This document shows positions 1 through 6,751 of a stretch of 17,958 nt of DNA, piece after piece. Each line of letters opens with the position of its first letter. The stretch's first letter is position 1. The stretch is from the NCBI GenBank assembly GCA_031429105.1, contig JANOYV010000190.1:1-17958 (forward strand), read 5' to 3'. A program made the position numbers and the translations under genes. Source of the stretch: JAKFWF01 sp031429105 (lineage in GTDB: Bacteria > Pseudomonadota > Alphaproteobacteria > Rhizobiales > Hyphomicrobiaceae). Under the pieces are notes generated by a model, which saw only the letters and a list, made by a program, of their open reading frames with translations, was not told the DNA's origin and did no database searches.

Positions 1-150
1 ACCGCTGCCGCCTCGGGCCAGCCCTTGCGCGTCCGGCAACCGGTCCAGCCGCCGTCTGCCGGTGGCTGGACAATGCCGTTCTCAGGCGGGTGGGTCACAA
101 CCGTCGCACCAACACCCCCGCCCCGCTTGCGCCGCAGTGCAATCGACTAG
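1..150 (+). CDS. Possible C-terminal fragment of an upstream gene
   Basis: Frame 1 is open from the window edge to a TAG at 148-150. It would encode about 49 residues rich in Pro, Gly, Arg and Thr, ending in RRSAID. I recognise no domain. A hairpin (CATCCC/GGGATG, loop GTCC) follows within about 30 bases and could end the transcript. GC-rich DNA often stays open for 150 bases by chance, so this is only a candidate tail of a gene starting before the window. Confidence 0.25.
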   Translation, partial: TAAASGQPLRVRQPVQPPSAGGWTMPFSGGWVTTVAPTPPPRLRRSAID

Positions 151-201
151 CGCTGAGGCGACACATCCCGTCCGGGATGGCGCACTGGTGTGATATGAAT
201 T

Positions 202-286
202 TGGTGCGGCCAAGAAGACTCGAACTTCCACGGGTTGCCCCGCTACCACCTCAAGGTAGTGCGTCTACCAATTCCGCCATGGCCGC
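202..286 (-). tRNA. tRNA-Leu (anticodon GAG)
   Basis: Read on the minus strand, the 85-nt sequence starts with GCGGCCA and ends with TGGCCGC, which pair as a perfect 7-bp acceptor stem, followed by A and an encoded CCA. The anticodon arm is CTACC, loop TTGAGGT, GGTAG, giving anticodon GAG. A variable arm built on GCGGGGC...CCCGT marks it as a class II tRNA, as expected for leucine. The D-loop (GGTAGACGC) and T-loop (TTCGAGT) are standard. It decodes CUC and CUU. A perfect 9-bp inverted repeat lies 5 nt upstream of its 5' end. Confidence 0.97.
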
Positions 287-290
287 GACC

Positions 291-312
291 GTGAGACATT
301 AATATGTCTCAC
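291..312. repeat. 9-bp inverted repeat upstream of tRNA-Leu
   Basis: GTGAGACAT and ATGTCTCAC form a perfect inverted repeat around the four bases TAAT. It begins 5 nt upstream of the mature tRNA-Leu 5' end, so it would form a hairpin in the minus-strand precursor, or it could be a protein-binding palindrome. On the plus strand it lies 122 nt before lipB. Its role is unknown. Confidence 0.5.
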
Positions 313-352
313 GAAAATTGAACGGCAACGCATCAGCCTTGCCCTTCAGAGG

Positions 353-374
353 TGCGGTCGAGTAACAGACCGCA
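353..374. repeat. 7-bp inverted repeat upstream of lipB
   Basis: TGCGGTC and GACCGCA are perfect inverted arms separated by 8 bases, about 60 nt before the lipB start. It could be an operator or a hairpin in the lipB 5' UTR. No run of T follows, so it is not an obvious intrinsic terminator. Confidence 0.35.
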
Positions 375-433
375 ATGGCGAACGCAAGACCGAACAACCA
401 GGCGGCCTCACAGTTTGAAAGGGCTGTCACACC

Positions 434-1147
434 ATGAGCAGCACACAGCCGCCGAAGTCACTGCCAACACGCCACAATCCGACCGTCGTCGAGTGGGCGA
501 TCAGTGATGCGCCGGTTGACTACTTGACTGCGGTTGCAATCATGGAGCGCCGGATTGAACAGATCGCTGCAGGCACCGCGCCGGAATTGATCTGGCTGCT
601 GGAACACCGCCCGCTCTATACCGCCGGCACCAGCGCTAAATCAGCTGATCTTTTGACCCCTGACCGCTTCCCCGTGCACGAAGTCGGTCGCGGCGGACAG
701 TACACCTACCACGGGCCGGGCCAGCGGATCGCCTATGTGATGCTGGATTTGCGCGTGCGGGGCCGCGACGTGCGCGCGTTCATCACCCAACTCGAAAGTT
801 GGATCATCCAAACCCTGCAGGCCTTCAACGTTAAGGGAGAGGTCCGCGCGGACCGTGTCGGCGTCTGGGTTGCACGACCGGAGCGGGGCGCGGGCGTAGA
901 GGATAAGATTGCAGCCGTCGGCCTCAGACTGCGCCGCTGGATTAGCTTTCATGGCCTCAGCCTGAACGTCGAGCCAGACCTGGAGCACTTCAGTGGCATC
1001 GTGCCCTGCGGCGTCACCCAGCATGGCGTGACCAGTCTTGTCGATCTGGGTCTCGTTCTATCGATGGTGGATGTTGACATGGCTTTGGAGAGCGCATTCA
1101 CCGCTGTCATAGCGCCCGTTCGTCGCGTCGATCCACCTCGCGCGTAG
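434..1147 (+). CDS. lipB: LipB, octanoyl-[ACP]:protein N-octanoyltransferase
   Basis: LipB moves octanoyl groups from acyl carrier protein onto a lysine of lipoyl domains in 2-oxoacid dehydrogenases and the glycine cleavage H protein; LipA then inserts sulfur. The family signatures are clear: RGGQYTYHGPGQ at residues 86-97, the catalytic lysine in DKIAAVG (K158) and the catalytic cysteine in VPCGV (C192). The ATG start has an AAAGGG-type ribosome binding site about 10 nt upstream, and 237 residues is normal for the family. It stands alone between tRNA-Leu and a minus-strand gene, and lipA is not in the window. The C-terminal tail (about 225-237) is basic and Pro-containing and probably variable. 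Confidence 0.96.
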   Translation: MSSTQPPKSLPTRHNPTVVEWAISDAPVDYLTAVAIMERRIEQIAAGTAPELIWLLEHRPLYTAGTSAKSADLLTPDRFPVHEVGRGGQYTYHGPGQRIAYVMLDLRVRGRDVRAFITQLESWIIQTLQAFNVKGEVRADRVGVWVARPERGAGVEDKIAAVGLRLRRWISFHGLSLNVEPDLEHFSGIVPCGVTQHGVTSLVDLGLVLSMVDVDMALESAFTAVIAPVRRVDPPRA

Positions 1148-1149
1148 CC

Positions 1150-1191
1150 GTCGTGTTTCACCAAGTCGTGTTTCACCGACAGATGTGAAAC
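1150..1191. repeat. 13-bp direct repeat plus inverted arm after lipB
   Basis: GTCGTGTTTCACC occurs at 1150-1162 and again at 1165-1177, just after the lipB stop. GTGAAAC at 1185-1191 is the inverse of GTTTCAC at 1170-1176, so the second copy can form a 7-bp hairpin with an 8-nt loop. It may be a weak lipB terminator, although no T-tract follows, or a protein-binding site. The duplicated arm would allow two alternative hairpins. Confidence 0.5.
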
Positions 1192-1266
1192 CACAACAGA
1201 GCAAAACCATAAAAAGGTAATCACAAAGCAGTGGATAACTGCAAACCTAACCGTACGGCTCTGCCC

Positions 1267-1659
1267 TCACTGCGGTTTTGGAGCAGCGCCCGGTGCTGCA
1301 GGCGGTGCCGGTTCGGTCGGCGTATCGGGACCATCGTAGTATAGGTACCCATCCTCGATCGACACAACTTCCGTGCCTTCGAGTTCGTATTCGTCATTTT
1401 CGCTGTCGTTCAGGCGAACGACGCAGCCCTTCATGCAAAGATTTTCAAGGACCGCTGCAGCCTTCAAGGCGTGATCCGTCTTGGCCTCGCCCTCGATCAC
1501 GGTGATCTTGTGATCCTTATCATCGCGGTTCGTGATCGATATTGCATCAGATGGCGTCGCCGTGATGATCCCGACAACCAGCGCCACAGTCGCGCACGTC
1601 GAGAGTAAGATGAAGGAACCAACGGGTGACGAAGAGCGTCGGTTAAACACGAACTTCAT
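1267..1659 (-). CDS. Small exported hypothetical protein with CxxxC motif
   Basis: I chose the ATG at 1659 (130 residues) over a GTG six codons upstream because AAGGA lies about 10 nt before it; the GTG would put that ribosome binding site inside the gene. Residues 1-8 are basic, 14-34 are hydrophobic, and ATPSDA precedes the mature part at about 39-40, so it looks like a signal peptide or N-terminal anchor. The mature part is acidic (NDSENDEYELEG, residues 84-95) and has two cysteines in CMKGC (75-79) that could form a disulfide or bind metal. It ends in a Pro/Ala-rich tail. I believe similar short proteins are common in Hyphomicrobiales, but I know no function. The Lys/Ala peptide gene lies 36 nt upstream on the same strand. 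Confidence 0.75.
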   Translation of the reverse strand: MKFVFNRRSSSPVGSFILLSTCATVALVVGIITATPSDAISITNRDDKDHKITVIEGEAKTDHALKAAAVLENLCMKGCVVRLNDSENDEYELEGTEVVSIEDGYLYYDGPDTPTEPAPPAAPGAAPKPQ

Positions 1660-1695
1660 ACGCGTTGGTTCCTTCACCTGATGCCTTGCGGCAGC

Positions 1696-1782
1696 TTACT
1701 TCTTCTTCTTCGCCGCAACCTTCTTGGCCGGGGCCTTGGCAGCTGGCTTCTTGGCAGCGGTCTTCTTTGCAGGAGCTTTCAT
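1696..1782 (-). CDS. 28-residue Lys/Ala-rich histone H1-like peptide
   Basis: This small ORF encodes 28 residues: 12 Lys, 10 Ala, 3 Pro and one each of Met, Thr and Val. It is built from AKK/AAK/PAAK units and ends in KKKK. AGAAGGA lies about 8 nt before the ATG, an unusually good ribosome binding site, which argues for translation. The composition matches the C-terminal tail of histone H1 and bacterial Lys/Ala-rich DNA-binding tails such as AlgP or Hc1, so nucleic-acid binding or condensation is plausible. It lacks any globular domain. The next gene on the strand (start 1659) lies 36 nt downstream and may be co-transcribed. Confidence 0.65.
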   Translation of the reverse strand: MKAPAKKTAAKKPAAKAPAKKVAAKKKK

Positions 1783-1836
1783 ATCAGTCGTCCTTCTCTC
1801 TCGTTTATGATGCCTCGTCGTAGAGCGAGACTATTC

Positions 1837-1865
1837 GCCTGAGATCAGCGACTCAGGCTGTTTTT
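1837..1865 (+). terminator. Terminator-like hairpin in front of the LysR gene
   Basis: GCCTGAG (1837-1843) and CTCAGGC (1852-1858) form a perfect 7-bp stem with an 8-nt loop, followed by TGTTTTTC on the plus strand. That is an intrinsic terminator pattern for rightward transcription. No rightward gene ends here: the genes to the left point left and the LysR gene starts at 2045. It could end a short RNA or attenuate a leader. Confidence 0.5.
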
Positions 1866-1915
1866 CACAATCAAGAGATTCACATGTGCGGGCAAACGGA
1901 TTTTTCCGGTGACCG

Positions 1916-1934
1916 CTATCGAAGTTTTCGATAG
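1916..1934. promoter_or_regulatory. LysR-type operator candidate (ATC-N9-GAT)
   Basis: CTATCGAA-GTT-TTCGATAG is a perfect 8-bp inverted repeat with a 3-nt spacer. Its inner part is ATC-N9-GAT, a recognition pattern known for LysR-type regulators such as NodD, and it also fits T-N11-A. It lies 110 nt before the LysR start, between that gene and the leftward small genes. It may be the autoregulatory and divergent-promoter site of that regulator; this is inferred from position and symmetry. Confidence 0.55.
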
Positions 1935-2044
1935 ATGAATTCATGCTTCAGTTATGGCCGAATTACGGACGCTAGACAAGTTGCGCAAAAGCCAAGGGAC
2001 AGCGCCACGCATTTTGACATCAGGCGCGACAAGTTGATTGCATC

Positions 2045-2893
2045 ATGGACATCATCGTCGCTCGTACATTTTTGATGGTCGCCGACACTGGCAGCTTCAT
2101 CGACGCTGCGCGCAAAATGAACGTTACGCAGTCAACCGTGAGCGCGCGCATCAAGGGGCTTGAGGATTCACTCGGGCGCCCGCTGTTTGACCGTTCAAAC
2201 AACGGTGCGACGCTGACGGCGGCAGGCAATCAGTTCCAGAAGCACGCACTCGCCATGGTTCGCGTTTGGCAGCGCGCCCAGCTCGAAGTTGGCCTGTCGG
2301 CGCAGCATCGCGACCACCTCGCAGTCGGTGCCGGCCCAAGTTTATGGGATGGCTTCCTGTTGAAGTGGGTGTCTTGGCTGCGGCTCAACATCCCAGATAT
2401 CGCTGTGTCGGCAAGCGCTGCCTCGACCGCAGATCTGACCCAGCGCCTGGTTGAAGGCACGCTTGACCTCGCGGTCATGTATCGGCCGAGCCATCCGCCC
2501 GGCCTGATGACAGAGCACCTGTTTGACGAACAGATCGTGCAGGTCTCGAGCCAGCCAACCGCCTCACGACGTGCCAGCGATGACTATATATTCGTCGACT
2601 GGGGGCCTGACTTCCAACTCGACCATGCGGCCGCTTATCCGGAACTGGCGCAAAGCGGACTTAACCTTGATATCGGCTCGCGCAGCATCGATTTCCTGCT
2701 GGCCAATTCAGCCTCGGGTTACTTCCCCCTCCGGCTGGTCAAGAACCACATCGCCCGCGGTCGGCTACGTTTGAACAAGCGGGCGCGTAAATTTGTCTAT
2801 CCGGTTTTCATGGTTTATCCCGAAGCCCGCGATGAAGCGGCGTACGAGCCTATCCTGGAAGGCTTGCGCAAGGCCGTCACAGCCCTGCGCTGA
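2045..2893 (+). CDS. LysR-family transcriptional regulator
   Basis: The N-terminus is a typical LysR winged helix-turn-helix: residues 1-60 contain FLMVADTGSFIDAARKMNVT followed by QSTVSARIKGLEDSLG and RPLFDRS. The rest (about 90-280) is the periplasmic-binding-like effector domain, which I cannot tie to a ligand. At 282 residues it is slightly short for the family. Proteins of this family bind DNA as dimers or tetramers and usually control a divergent gene and themselves; the nearest divergent genes here are the small ones starting at 1782 and 1659. A palindromic candidate operator lies at 1916-1934. It converges on the GGT gene with a 23-nt gap, so the GGT run could also be a target, though nothing in the sequence shows this. 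Confidence 0.92.
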   Translation: MDIIVARTFLMVADTGSFIDAARKMNVTQSTVSARIKGLEDSLGRPLFDRSNNGATLTAAGNQFQKHALAMVRVWQRAQLEVGLSAQHRDHLAVGAGPSLWDGFLLKWVSWLRLNIPDIAVSASAASTADLTQRLVEGTLDLAVMYRPSHPPGLMTEHLFDEQIVQVSSQPTASRRASDDYIFVDWGPDFQLDHAAAYPELAQSGLNLDIGSRSIDFLLANSASGYFPLRLVKNHIARGRLRLNKRARKFVYPVFMVYPEARDEAAYEPILEGLRKAVTALR

Positions 2894-2916
2894 GCAAACG
2901 TCCAAGGACCTGCCTC

Positions 2917-4503
2917 TCAATAGCCCAGTGCAATGCCATCCTTGCGTGCGTCCGAGCCACCGACCAGTGTGCCGTTGACGCGGTCGAAGGCAACAATCTG
3001 CGCGCCGCCCCACGGCTCGGCCCGAACGGCAACCCGGTGCCCCATCTGTGCTAACCGTTCGGCAGTCGCTGCCGGGACCGCTGATTCAATCTGCACATCG
3101 GTGCCTTCGAAGAATACGCGGGGGCAATCAACCGCTTCCTGCGCATCGAGGCCGTAGTCGATCATATTAGTCATCATGTAGACGTGACCGATCGGCTGGA
3201 AGGCAGCGCCCATGACGCCGAACGCAGCGAACGGCTTGTCGCCCTGCATCGCCATCGCTGGCACGAGCGTGTGCATCGGCCGCTTTCCAGGCGCAATGCA
3301 GTTCGGATGCTTCGGATCGAGCGTGAAGCCTTGTCCGCGATTATGGAACACGACGCCACTCTTGGCCGCTGCCAATCCAGAACCGAAACCTGAGAACACG
3401 GAGTTAATGAACGAAACCGCCATGCCCTTCTCGTCGACGATGGAGTGGACCACGGTATCGGAGCCAGCGGGCGACGGGAGTGGCCCGAGATCGGGTGTGC
3501 AGCGCTTACGGTCAATGCGCTTCACGAGATTGTCGATTGTGCTGTCGGCCAACATGAACGCGACCGGCACTTTCGCCATGGCAGGATCGGCGACGAACTT
3601 ATCGCGCATGCCGTAGGCAAGGCGCGCCGCCTCCATCATCACGTGATAGCGCTCTGGCGCCGTCGGGCTGTCCGACAAACGGCCCATCTTCGCCAGCATT
3701 TTCAGCATGATGAGTGCAACGATGCCATGATTGTTCGGCGGCAATTCGTGCAGGTCGACGCCATGGTAGCCGACGCTCAACGTATCGACATAGGCGCAAG
3801 ACTGCGTTTCGAAGTCGCGTAGGGTATGTAGCCCGCCCAGTGCGTTGAGTTCGGCCACCATGTCGGCGCCGACTTTGCCACTGTAGAAGCCATCGCGGCC
3901 GTCCTTGGCGATCGCTTTCAGCGTGCCGGCGAGTGCTGGCACGGTGAACATCTCGCCCACACGGGGACTGCGGCCATCCTTCAGTAGCAACTTTGTGGCG
4001 GCCGGATTGGCTTTGATCTTATTGACAAGACCCGCCCAGTCGGTGCCGACGCGCGGGGAGATCGCAAAACCGTTTTCGGCAAGCTCTATTGCCGGCTCCA
4101 ACACTTGCGCAAAGCTCATGCTGCCGTGATCCTTGAGCAGCCGCGCCCAACCATCAATGGCGCCTGGCACCGTCACTGAATGCGGGCTCTGCATCTCGAT
4201 TTGCTTGATGCCCTTGCCAGCGAACCATTCAGGTGTCGCACCAGTTGGCGCTTTGCCAGAGGCATTGAGCGCGATCAACTTTTGTCCCGGTTTCGAAATA
4301 ATCGCGAAGCAATCGCCACCGATCCCGGTCATGGCCGGCTCCACCACCGTCAAAACGGCGGATGCTGCAATCGAAGCGTCAATCGCGTTGCCGCCCTTCT
4401 TGAGGATCTCGATCGCGGTGAGACTGGCAGCTGGATGCGACGTCGCGACCATGGCACGACGTGCATGCACGGAGGAGCGACCTGGAAAGTGGAAGGAGCG
4501 CAT
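2917..4503 (-). CDS. Gamma-glutamyltransferase family protein
   Basis: GGT enzymes are N-terminal nucleophile hydrolases that cleave or transfer gamma-glutamyl groups from glutathione and related compounds after self-processing into two chains. With the start at MRSFHFPGRS, residues 13-63 (HARRAMVATSHPAAS through VVEPAMTGIGGDCF) are the conserved large-subunit opening. The processing and nucleophile threonine is most likely T350 in SDTVVHSIVD, matching TTHxSVVD of other members. SGFGSG (371-376), NRGQGF (388-393) and the HTLVPAM region (411-417) are further small-subunit landmarks. I chose this start (528 residues) because it matches family members. The same frame continues upstream to an ATG at 4695, adding 64 residues with a hydrophobic stretch just before MRSF but overlapping the YceI-like gene. 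Without that extension I see no signal peptide, so a cytoplasmic enzyme is likely. No convincing ribosome binding site is visible for either start. Confidence 0.9.
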   Translation of the reverse strand: MRSFHFPGRSSVHARRAMVATSHPAASLTAIEILKKGGNAIDASIAASAVLTVVEPAMTGIGGDCFAIISKPGQKLIALNASGKAPTGATPEWFAGKGIKQIEMQSPHSVTVPGAIDGWARLLKDHGSMSFAQVLEPAIELAENGFAISPRVGTDWAGLVNKIKANPAATKLLLKDGRSPRVGEMFTVPALAGTLKAIAKDGRDGFYSGKVGADMVAELNALGGLHTLRDFETQSCAYVDTLSVGYHGVDLHELPPNNHGIVALIMLKMLAKMGRLSDSPTAPERYHVMMEAARLAYGMRDKFVADPAMAKVPVAFMLADSTIDNLVKRIDRKRCTPDLGPLPSPAGSDTVVHSIVDEKGMAVSFINSVFSGFGSGLAAAKSGVVFHNRGQGFTLDPKHPNCIAPGKRPMHTLVPAMAMQGDKPFAAFGVMGAAFQPIGHVYMMTNMIDYGLDAQEAVDCPRVFFEGTDVQIESAVPAATAERLAQMGHRVAVRAEPWGGAQIVAFDRVNGTLVGGSDARKDGIALGY

Positions 4504-4648
4504 GATTGGGTATCCGATGGTTGCAGCGACTAAGAAAATGGTTGCACCAACGACACGAAAGACAGGCTTTCTGTCAAGTCTGGGGCGCGCGGTGCAGCCC
4601 TGTGCAGCAAACTGCCTGCTATTGGTCGCACACGGGGTGACCTGCGGC

Positions 4649-5266
4649 CTAATACTTGCGGATAAATACGGCCTCGATATCGATGCGAATTTCATCCGAC
4701 AGCAACGGGATGCCGCGTTTCATGCCGAAGTCGCTGCGCTGAATTTTGGTCGTCGCCGAGAATCCCGACACCCACTTGCCCTGGAAGTTGACGTTCGACG
4801 TCCCAAGCGGATGCTCGCCGGTGAAGTTCCACGTCGTCGCCAAGACCACGGGGCGTGACTGGCCGAGCAGCGTCAACATGCCCGCGATATCACCCGACTT
4901 TTCGCCAGTCTTCGTGATTCCGGTGCTCTTGAACATGATCCGCGGATTGTTGGTCGCGCCAAAAAAATCAGCTGACTTCAAGGCGTCGTCGAGTTCCTTG
5001 GTACCGGTCGAAACGCTGGCGGAGCGGATGGTCAGCTCGATGTCGCCCACCTCCGGTTCGGTTGGCGAAAAATTGAGCGTACCGTCCATGTCGACGAAGC
5101 GGCCTGATCGGCGCGACACACCCAGATAATCCCAGCTGAAGCGGATTTCCGTGTTTTGCTTGTCAAACACCCAGGTGTCGGCGCGTGCGAGACCTGAAAA
5201 GCAAAGGCTAACGAGGCCAACAGCTAAAACGTTGATCAGGAGGCGGGTCGCTCTGTTTGTAATCAT
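4649..5266 (-). CDS. YceI-family periplasmic lipid-binding-like protein
   Basis: YceI proteins are lipocalin-like beta-barrels that bind isoprenoid or other lipid chains, usually in the periplasm. From the ATG at 5266 (205 residues) residues 1-29 form a clear signal peptide (RATRLL, hydrophobic LINVLAVGLVSLCF, cleavage after ARA). The mature protein begins DTWVFDKQNTEIRFSWDYLG and contains the family features GRFVDMDGTLNF, DDALKSADFFGATNNPRIMF, and SGFSATTKIQRSDFGM near the C-terminus. A longer reading from 5386 would overlap the SDR gene and lose the signal peptide. Its start lies 7 nt after the SDR stop, so the two are very probably co-transcribed and perhaps translationally coupled. The GGT ATG is 145 nt downstream on the same strand. 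Confidence 0.92.
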   Translation of the reverse strand: MITNRATRLLINVLAVGLVSLCFSGLARADTWVFDKQNTEIRFSWDYLGVSRRSGRFVDMDGTLNFSPTEPEVGDIELTIRSASVSTGTKELDDALKSADFFGATNNPRIMFKSTGITKTGEKSGDIAGMLTLLGQSRPVVLATTWNFTGEHPLGTSNVNFQGKWVSGFSATTKIQRSDFGMKRGIPLLSDEIRIDIEAVFIRKY

Positions 5267-5273
5267 CCAGCGC

Positions 5274-6029
5274 TTATAGTCCAGCTGCCATCCCGCCGTC
5301 GACAGCAAGCTCGGCCCCTGTGACAAAGCCACTCTCATCGGAGGCAAAGAACAAGGCGGCGGCTGCCACATCGTCGGGCGTGCCAAATCGCTTCATTGGC
5401 GTCTGATCGAGCAACACCTTGGCAAAGGCTGGCACACGCAGGACGCGATCGGTCAGCGCCGTTTCGATAAATCCAGGCGCGAGGGCATTCACGCGAATGC
5501 CAAACGGCGCGTACTCGACAGCCAGTGCGCGATTCAACGCCGATACTGCCCCCTTGGTCGCCGCGTACCCGGCAAGTTGGCGCAAACCGCGATGGCCCAT
5601 GATCGAGGCGAGATTGATAAGCGATCCCCGGCCCGAGGCCTTGAGGAGGCTGAATCCATCGCGGGCAATGCGCACCACGCCGTCGAGATTGACCTCGCGT
5701 ATTCTAGTCCAATCGGCATCCGACATGTGGCGGAAGTCGCCGCGCACGTTCAGACCCGCATTGTTGACGATAATATCGAGCCGCTCATGAGCCGTCTCGA
5801 TGGACCGGAATGCGGCTTGGATATCCTGCCCGCGGGTCACGTCGAGAGCGAGAGCAGTGGCCGCCTGTCCGCGTGCTGTGATTTGTCCGGCAATGACCTC
5901 TGCCGCCGCAGCGTCCACATCGCTCACGTAAACGTGAGCGCCTTCGGCAGCGAACCGCGTTGCGATGGCAGCACCAATTCCAGCACCAGCTCCCGTGACC
6001 AGTGCAATCTTACCATCGAGACGTGCCAT
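5274..6029 (-). CDS. Short-chain dehydrogenase/reductase (SDR)
   Basis: This is a classical SDR of 251 residues from MARLDGK. It has the cofactor motif TGAGAGIG (12-19), D37 at the end of beta-2 (VYVSDVD), which suggests preference for NAD(H) over NADP(H), NNAG (89-92), and the catalytic set N114, S142 (NLASIMG), Y155 and K159 (YAATK). The C-terminal AVDGGMAAG is typical of FabG-like members. The substrate cannot be read from the sequence. An upstream in-frame ATG at 6089 would add 20 residues of no recognisable type; neither start has a strong ribosome binding site, and the shorter form fits the family better. It heads the SDR-YceI-GGT run. Confidence 0.92.
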   Translation of the reverse strand: MARLDGKIALVTGAGAGIGAAIATRFAAEGAHVYVSDVDAAAAEVIAGQITARGQAATALALDVTRGQDIQAAFRSIETAHERLDIIVNNAGLNVRGDFRHMSDADWTRIREVNLDGVVRIARDGFSLLKASGRGSLINLASIMGHRGLRQLAGYAATKGAVSALNRALAVEYAPFGIRVNALAPGFIETALTDRVLRVPAFAKVLLDQTPMKRFGTPDDVAAAALFFASDESGFVTGAELAVDGGMAAGL

Positions 6030-6159
6030 CGGCGACCCGGACCCTGTGTGTTCAATTGATCGAACCTCAATAGAACCATTCGGCGACATTTTGAAAGATC
6101 AAAGCGGCGTCAGTTAAATGCCGTAGTTAAATTCGCGAAGTTGGCCTCGGACGCCCACT

Positions 6160-6196
6160 CAACAAACAAAAGAGACCGCCTGATCAGGGCGACCTC
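6160..6196 (-). terminator. Terminator of repeat-protein gene A
   Basis: On the minus strand, GAGGTCGCC and GGCGGTCTC pair as a 9-bp stem with two G-U pairs and a 7-nt loop (6172-6196), followed by TTTTGTTTGTT. It begins about 45 nt after the stop of the gene ending at 6241. The stem sequence is nearly the same as in the terminator at 8453-8485. Confidence 0.8.
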
Positions 6197-6240
6197 GATT
6201 GAGACTGGGAGATCTGAAGTGAGATCAAAGTTAGGTGGTG

Positions 6241-6585
6241 TTACCACCAGCGGCGCCAGCCACCCCAACCGCGACGCTCGCTATCGTTGCGCTCCTGGGC
6301 GATATGGCGGCCCGCATTGTCCTGGGCGCGGCGGATCTGATCATGCTCTGAGCGCGAGACATGACCGTCGGCCTTAGCGCGGCTCTCAAGCAACTGAATG
6401 TTGCGCTGTTCCTGTTGCAGCTGGGCGGCTTCACGGCGGGTAAGCGAGCCATCGCGCTGGCCCTGCTGAATGCGGGCAGCCTGGTTTGCTTGAGCGGCGT
6501 CGATGTCGCGGGTCGAGGTTCCGTAGGCATTGGCAGCACCAGCGCCAGCTGCAATGAGTGCGATCGTGAGAATAGTGCGCTTCAT
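6241..6585 (-). CDS. Secreted helical repeat-module protein A (one module)
   Basis: The start at 6585 (114 residues) has AGGAG about 10 nt upstream and opens with a signal peptide: MKRTILTIALIAAGAGAANA. A longer reading from 6642 is not supported. The mature part holds one copy of a module shared with the genes ending at 7677 and 8511: ID at the start, ARIQQG, DGSLTRRE, a run of heptad-like helix, AKADGHVSRSE, and an AQ-containing last helix. The two DGxLTxxE/DGxVSxxE segments resemble the second half of an EF-hand loop, but acidic residues at loop positions 1 and 3 are missing. The tail is Trp/Arg-rich (GWGGWRRWW), unusual and possibly membrane- or polyanion-binding. Function unknown. It has its own terminator (6160-6196) and an upstream element (6655-6695) shared with the gene starting at 8894. 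Confidence 0.8.
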   Translation of the reverse strand: MKRTILTIALIAAGAGAANAYGTSTRDIDAAQANQAARIQQGQRDGSLTRREAAQLQQEQRNIQLLESRAKADGHVSRSEHDQIRRAQDNAGRHIAQERNDSERRGWGGWRRWW

Positions 6586-6654
6586 GACTAGGGGTCTCCT
6601 CTGGCTTGAGCGCGACAATCGCGCCGGTCTTGAGGACAACATTGCGCCACTCGC

Positions 6655-6695
6655 GCTGAACCCATTCTGAACTGAAAAAATAGGTGCCGTTCATC
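6655..6695 (-). promoter_or_regulatory. Shared upstream element, copy 1 (TGAAC half-sites)
   Basis: This 41-nt stretch aligns without gaps to 8982-9022, with 29 identical positions by my count. Strongly conserved are TGAACCC-R-TTCTGAAC at one end and AGG-N3-CGTTCATC at the other. TGAAC occurs twice, 11 bp apart, one helical turn, with an inverted copy in GTTCATC. It lies about 70 nt upstream of gene A (start 6585), as the other copy lies about 88 nt upstream of gene C. A common promoter or operator is the simplest explanation. Confidence 0.6.
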
Positions 6696-6728
6696 TTTGC
6701 AGCGGTGGTTAGCGCTTGAAAATTCAAA

Positions 6729-6749
6729 CTTTGTATGTCAATGTCATAC
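6729..6749. promoter_or_regulatory. Possible autoregulatory operator of the toxin-antitoxin pair
   Basis: Just before the antitoxin ATG, GTATG and CATAC are inverted around 7 bases (about 6733-6749), and TGTCA is repeated directly inside. TTGAA-AA-TTCAA, another inverted repeat, lies a few bases upstream. Ribbon-helix-helix antitoxins usually bind such repeats over their own promoter. No footprint can be read from the sequence, so this is a positional inference. Confidence 0.35.
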
Positions 6750-6751
6750 AC

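Noticed and set aside
4572..4577. Consensus TTGACA on the minus strand before GGT
   Set aside because: No acceptable -10 lies 16-18 nt downstream, so I do not call a promoter.
6234..6248. GGTGGT/ACCACC hairpin at the end of gene A
   Set aside because: It is formed by the TGG TGG stop-proximal codons and their neighbours; the true terminator lies at 6160-6196.
6431..6694. Minus-strand ORF beginning MNGTYFFSSEW upstream of gene A
   Set aside because: The first 35 residues look protein-like, but the frame then runs through gene A in the wrong phase, and no ribosome binding site or domain supports it.
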